DNA of 6,759 nt, from positions 1 to 6,759 of the forward strand of contig DAHO01000048.1 in the NCBI GenBank assembly GCA_002498455.1, in the 5' to 3' direction. The position numbers were made by a program, and so were the translations under genes. How positions within the stretch are numbered: the first letter of the stretch is position 1; each line of letters opens with the position of its first letter. The notes under the pieces are model-generated. The model did no database searches and was not told the DNA's origin. It was given only the letters and a program-made list of their open reading frames with translations. This document shows, in pieces, positions 4,960 through 6,759 of the stretch. The stretch is from Euryarchaeota archaeon UBA602. GTDB taxonomy: Archaea; Thermoplasmatota; Poseidoniia; Poseidoniales; Thalassarchaeaceae.

Positions 4960-6048
4960 ATGGCAAAGAAGGACACCTACCTTGCGTTGTTGCGTCGAGG
5001 TGTGGATGAAACCACAGCGATGACGCTCGCTGACTCCGGTCTCAAGATTGGTGAAATCAAGAAATTAGACAAAGATCAACTGGTCCAAAATTATGGTTTG
5101 AAGGATGAAATTGCGCGCTCCGTCCTAGAGGTTCTCCAATCGGGTTCCACTGGAAAGGCGAAAGAGCGCTATCTCTCGAACGTTCTTTCCGGTCCTGAAA
5201 AGAAGCCGATGGACAAAATCGAAGAGCAGCGATTCAAGCGTCAACAGAAGGACATCATCCTCGAGTTGCAAGAGGAAAGAGAGCGCCTGAAAATGGCCAA
5301 GGTTGAGCAATTCCGTAGCCAGAAGGTGGTCATGAACAGACTTGGAAAGACCATTGAATTGATTGTCAAGTTGGAGAACAACTTCGACGATGAATCCAAG
5401 GAAGAACAGCGCTCAAAGATTCGAGACCAACTTGAAACACGAGGTCTTGAAGCCGCCCGCGATCACGAACTTTTGGAACTTGAAGGAACACCGCAAGACA
5501 TTGTCGACTTCCGCCGAAAGATCGTCCCTAAACTCTGCTTCCATGCCTGTCCAACCTGTGGTGAAGAAATGGACCCTCGCTCGAGTGTCAACATGGATTT
5601 GGGTGACGATTTCGGATTTATTTGCTGGGAGTGTGAACATGAATTCTCATCTCCAATGTCGGGTGTTGTCGAAACTCGCCTTGAGTCCAAGAAGGACTGG
5701 ATTGAAATCGATCCCAAGCGAAAACCAAGAGAAAAGGTCGTTCGCCCACCACGTGCAAAGACCTCTCGTAAGGATGTCATCGCTGCGGAGCTTTCGGCTA
5801 CCGGTGCGGACGCGGACACCATTGCAGCAGCGGTCGAAGAAAGCAACTTGACCAGCGGATTGATGTCAATCAACGATTGGATTGACCAAACCTTGGCCGT
5901 CAAGGGATACATCCAAGCTCAGGAAGACCGAGAAGACTTCATCATCGCAACCGGTGCCGGTGCAACCAAGTTCAACAAATGGATGAAGAAGGCTGGGTTG
6001 GCCTTCAACAAGCAGTCCGGTCAGTGGACCCGTTGGGAAGAGAACTGA
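4960..6048 (+). CDS. Uncharacterised protein with HhH-like N-terminus, charged helices and zinc ribbon
   Basis: I do not recognise this 362-residue soluble protein as a named family. Residues 6-60 look like a small helical HhH/SAM-like unit (L-R-R-G-V-D, A-x-x-L-A-D-S-G-L, G-L-K-D-E-I-A-R-S-V-L). Residues 80-190 are rich in Lys, Arg, Glu and Gln and probably form long helices or a coiled coil. A zinc ribbon follows, with C-P-T-C at 197-200 and C-W-E-C at 222-225; Cys193 is a possible extra ligand. A basic linker with K-R-K-P-R (253-257) and R-P-P-R-A-K (262-267) leads to a helical part (270-320). The last 35 residues contain K-F-N-K-W-M-K-K-A-G-L-A-F-N-K and end with W-T-R-W, resembling small nucleic-acid-binding modules only loosely. 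The overall make-up suggests a nucleic-acid-binding factor in the cytoplasm; this is inference. The start is secured by GGAGGGGG at 4947-4954. It stands apart from ksgA by 146 bases and may have its own promoter. Confidence 0.88.
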   Translation: MAKKDTYLALLRRGVDETTAMTLADSGLKIGEIKKLDKDQLVQNYGLKDEIARSVLEVLQSGSTGKAKERYLSNVLSGPEKKPMDKIEEQRFKRQQKDIILELQEERERLKMAKVEQFRSQKVVMNRLGKTIELIVKLENNFDDESKEEQRSKIRDQLETRGLEAARDHELLELEGTPQDIVDFRRKIVPKLCFHACPTCGEEMDPRSSVNMDLGDDFGFICWECEHEFSSPMSGVVETRLESKKDWIEIDPKRKPREKVVRPPRAKTSRKDVIAAELSATGADADTIAAAVEESNLTSGLMSINDWIDQTLAVKGYIQAQEDREDFIIATGAGATKFNKWMKKAGLAFNKQSGQWTRWEEN

Positions 6049-6064
6049 GGCTCAACGCTATGAC

Positions 6065-6085
6065 TTGAGACCCCCACGGTCTCGA
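6065..6085 (+). promoter_or_regulatory. Hairpin ending one base before a start codon
   Basis: GAGACC (6067-6072) and GGTCTC (6078-6083) form a perfect six-pair stem around CCCAC. A T-G wobble and a T-A pair extend it to 6065-6085. The ATG of the membrane-protein gene is at 6087, and there is no SD in front of it, unlike most other genes here. The hairpin lies in the 38-base gap after the 362-residue gene. It may reduce translation of the next gene or mark the end of the upstream message. Confidence 0.45.
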
Positions 6086-6086
6086 C

Positions 6087-6641
6087 ATGATGATTCCCGC
6101 GCATGCCCTTGCAGGGATCGTCTGTATTCACTTGGGGCTGATGGCTTCACGCGGTAACAGGCATTGGTTGTGGATTGGTCTCATCTTTGCTTTCTTATCT
6201 CATGCCGTCATCGATGCTTTGGCCATTTTCACCTACCACGATAGCAGCCCATCGGGTCCACCCTTCTCACAATTCGTATTTTGGTTCTGGATTATAACAG
6301 CAATTTCCGTCATATATTGGGCTTTGCAGAACGATCGAAGATACGGTTACGGGATTCTTGTCGCTCTTTCCTACGACCTTTGGGATCACTGGATTTTACG
6401 AACCATTTCCTGCAGCCAAGAAGGGTTTCCAGAAGGATGCATGAGCTTGTATGCCTACGAACACTTGCATTTGCACCAACTTGAATGGTTCATCTTGGAC
6501 AGTGTGTTCGCGGGTGTTGAGCGGCATTATGGAGATGAGGAATTCTTCCTTGTTGAATTGGTATTTGCGGCTATACTATGTTTGTCAGTTTGGTGGTTGC
6601 GTAAACGAGTACCACTTCCAGTAACGGATGAAGAGGAATGA
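6087..6641 (+). CDS. Integral membrane protein with His/Asp motifs (YdjM/DUF457-like)
   Basis: This 184-residue protein has hydrophobic segments near 5-22, 27-50, 60-80, 87-105 and 153-172, with a charged tail ending in D-E-E-E. Polar metal-ligand-type residues lie in or next to the membrane: His6, His15, H-A-V-I-D (39-43), His51, D-L-W-D-H (97-101) and H-L-H-L-H-x-x-E (126-133). This pattern, especially the early His and S-H-A-V-I-D followed by Tyr-His, recalls the YdjM/DUF457 group of predicted membrane-bound metal-dependent hydrolases. The match is by eye and the family is not certain. Cys109 and Cys118 flank an extramembrane loop and could pair. Two ATG codons stand in tandem (6087, 6090); I used the first. 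No SD is visible, and a hairpin ends one base upstream, so translation may be weak, coupled or leaderless. It follows the 362-residue gene by 38 bases. Confidence 0.75.
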   Translation: MMIPAHALAGIVCIHLGLMASRGNRHWLWIGLIFAFLSHAVIDALAIFTYHDSSPSGPPFSQFVFWFWIITAISVIYWALQNDRRYGYGILVALSYDLWDHWILRTISCSQEGFPEGCMSLYAYEHLHLHQLEWFILDSVFAGVERHYGDEEFFLVELVFAAILCLSVWWLRKRVPLPVTDEEE

Positions 6642-6727
6642 TACTGCGGCATTAAGTTGCGGCGAGTTCTCGGCGTTTCATGGCGATGGTCTGTAATGAT
6701 TTGATTCCACCATTGTGAGGGGTAGAA

Positions 6728-6759
6728 ATGGAAACGGGATTGCAAATTGCCATTGTCGT
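6728..6759 (+). CDS. Start of a further gene, truncated by the window end
   Basis: ATG 6728 is preceded by GAGGGG (6717-6722) at a normal distance of five bases. The frame stays open to the end and reads M-E-T-G-L-Q-I-A-I-V, a possible N-terminal strand or membrane segment. Too little is visible to name a product. The 86-base gap before it (6642-6727) holds only a weak inverted repeat, CGATGGT (6684-6690) with ACCATTG (6709-6715), and no clear promoter. Confidence 0.5.
   Translation, partial: METGLQIAIV

Noticed and set aside
5463..5912. Open frame of about 149 codons on the - strand opposite the 362-residue gene
   Set aside because: Low-complexity Ser-rich translation with no motif; the + strand frame has an SD and a zinc ribbon.
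1..6759. CRISPR array, insertion sequence or other mobile element
   Set aside because: No regularly spaced direct repeats, no transposase motifs and no terminal inverted repeats were seen; the gene content is ordinary chromosomal.

Overview
The window looks archaeal, most plausibly a marine Group II-type euryarchaeon (Candidatus Poseidoniales). The archaeal part rests on archaeal-type genes in the middle: Pus10, ribosomal protein L21e, RNA polymerase subunit Rpo4/RpoF, the archaeal DUF655 protein and KsgA/Dim1. The marine lineage is an inference from protein style, the roughly even base composition, strong Shine-Dalgarno (SD) sites and the company of a DUF971 protein; I could not test it by search. 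All nine recognisable genes lie on the + strand.

Layout. Positions 1-771 hold the C-terminal part of an RND/MMPL-type membrane transporter whose start lies outside the window. It overlaps a small DUF971 protein (764-1093). An 82-base gap with a strong hairpin leads into Pus10 (1176-2582), the tRNA pseudouridine synthase for the T-loop. An 84-base gap with two tandem dyads leads to the conserved archaeal information-processing cluster L21e - rpoF - DUF655 - ksgA (2667-4813), which is tightly spaced and probably co-transcribed. The hemK/prmC gene that often follows ksgA in archaea is not here. After a structured 146-base gap comes a 362-residue protein of unknown function (4960-6048) with an HhH-like N-terminus, a charged helical middle and a four-cysteine zinc ribbon. 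Next come a His/Asp-rich membrane protein (6087-6641) and the first codons of another gene (6728 onward).

How the parts fit. The central block serves RNA and the ribosome: Pus10 modifies tRNA, L21e is part of the large subunit, RpoF is part of the polymerase stalk, KsgA dimethylates 16S rRNA, and DUF655 has a nucleic-acid-binding HhH motif and travels with KsgA. The 362-residue protein, with HhH-like and zinc-ribbon parts, could also be a nucleic-acid-binding factor, but that is inference.

The least explained signals are the dyads in the gaps: a 36-base hairpin that runs into the Pus10 SD, an 18-base perfect palindrome before L21e, a related CCCCCTAT dyad before the 362-residue gene, and a hairpin that stops one base before the start codon of the membrane protein. 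I saw no mobile element, CRISPR array, tRNA or rRNA. No gene-free stretch exceeds 300 bases.
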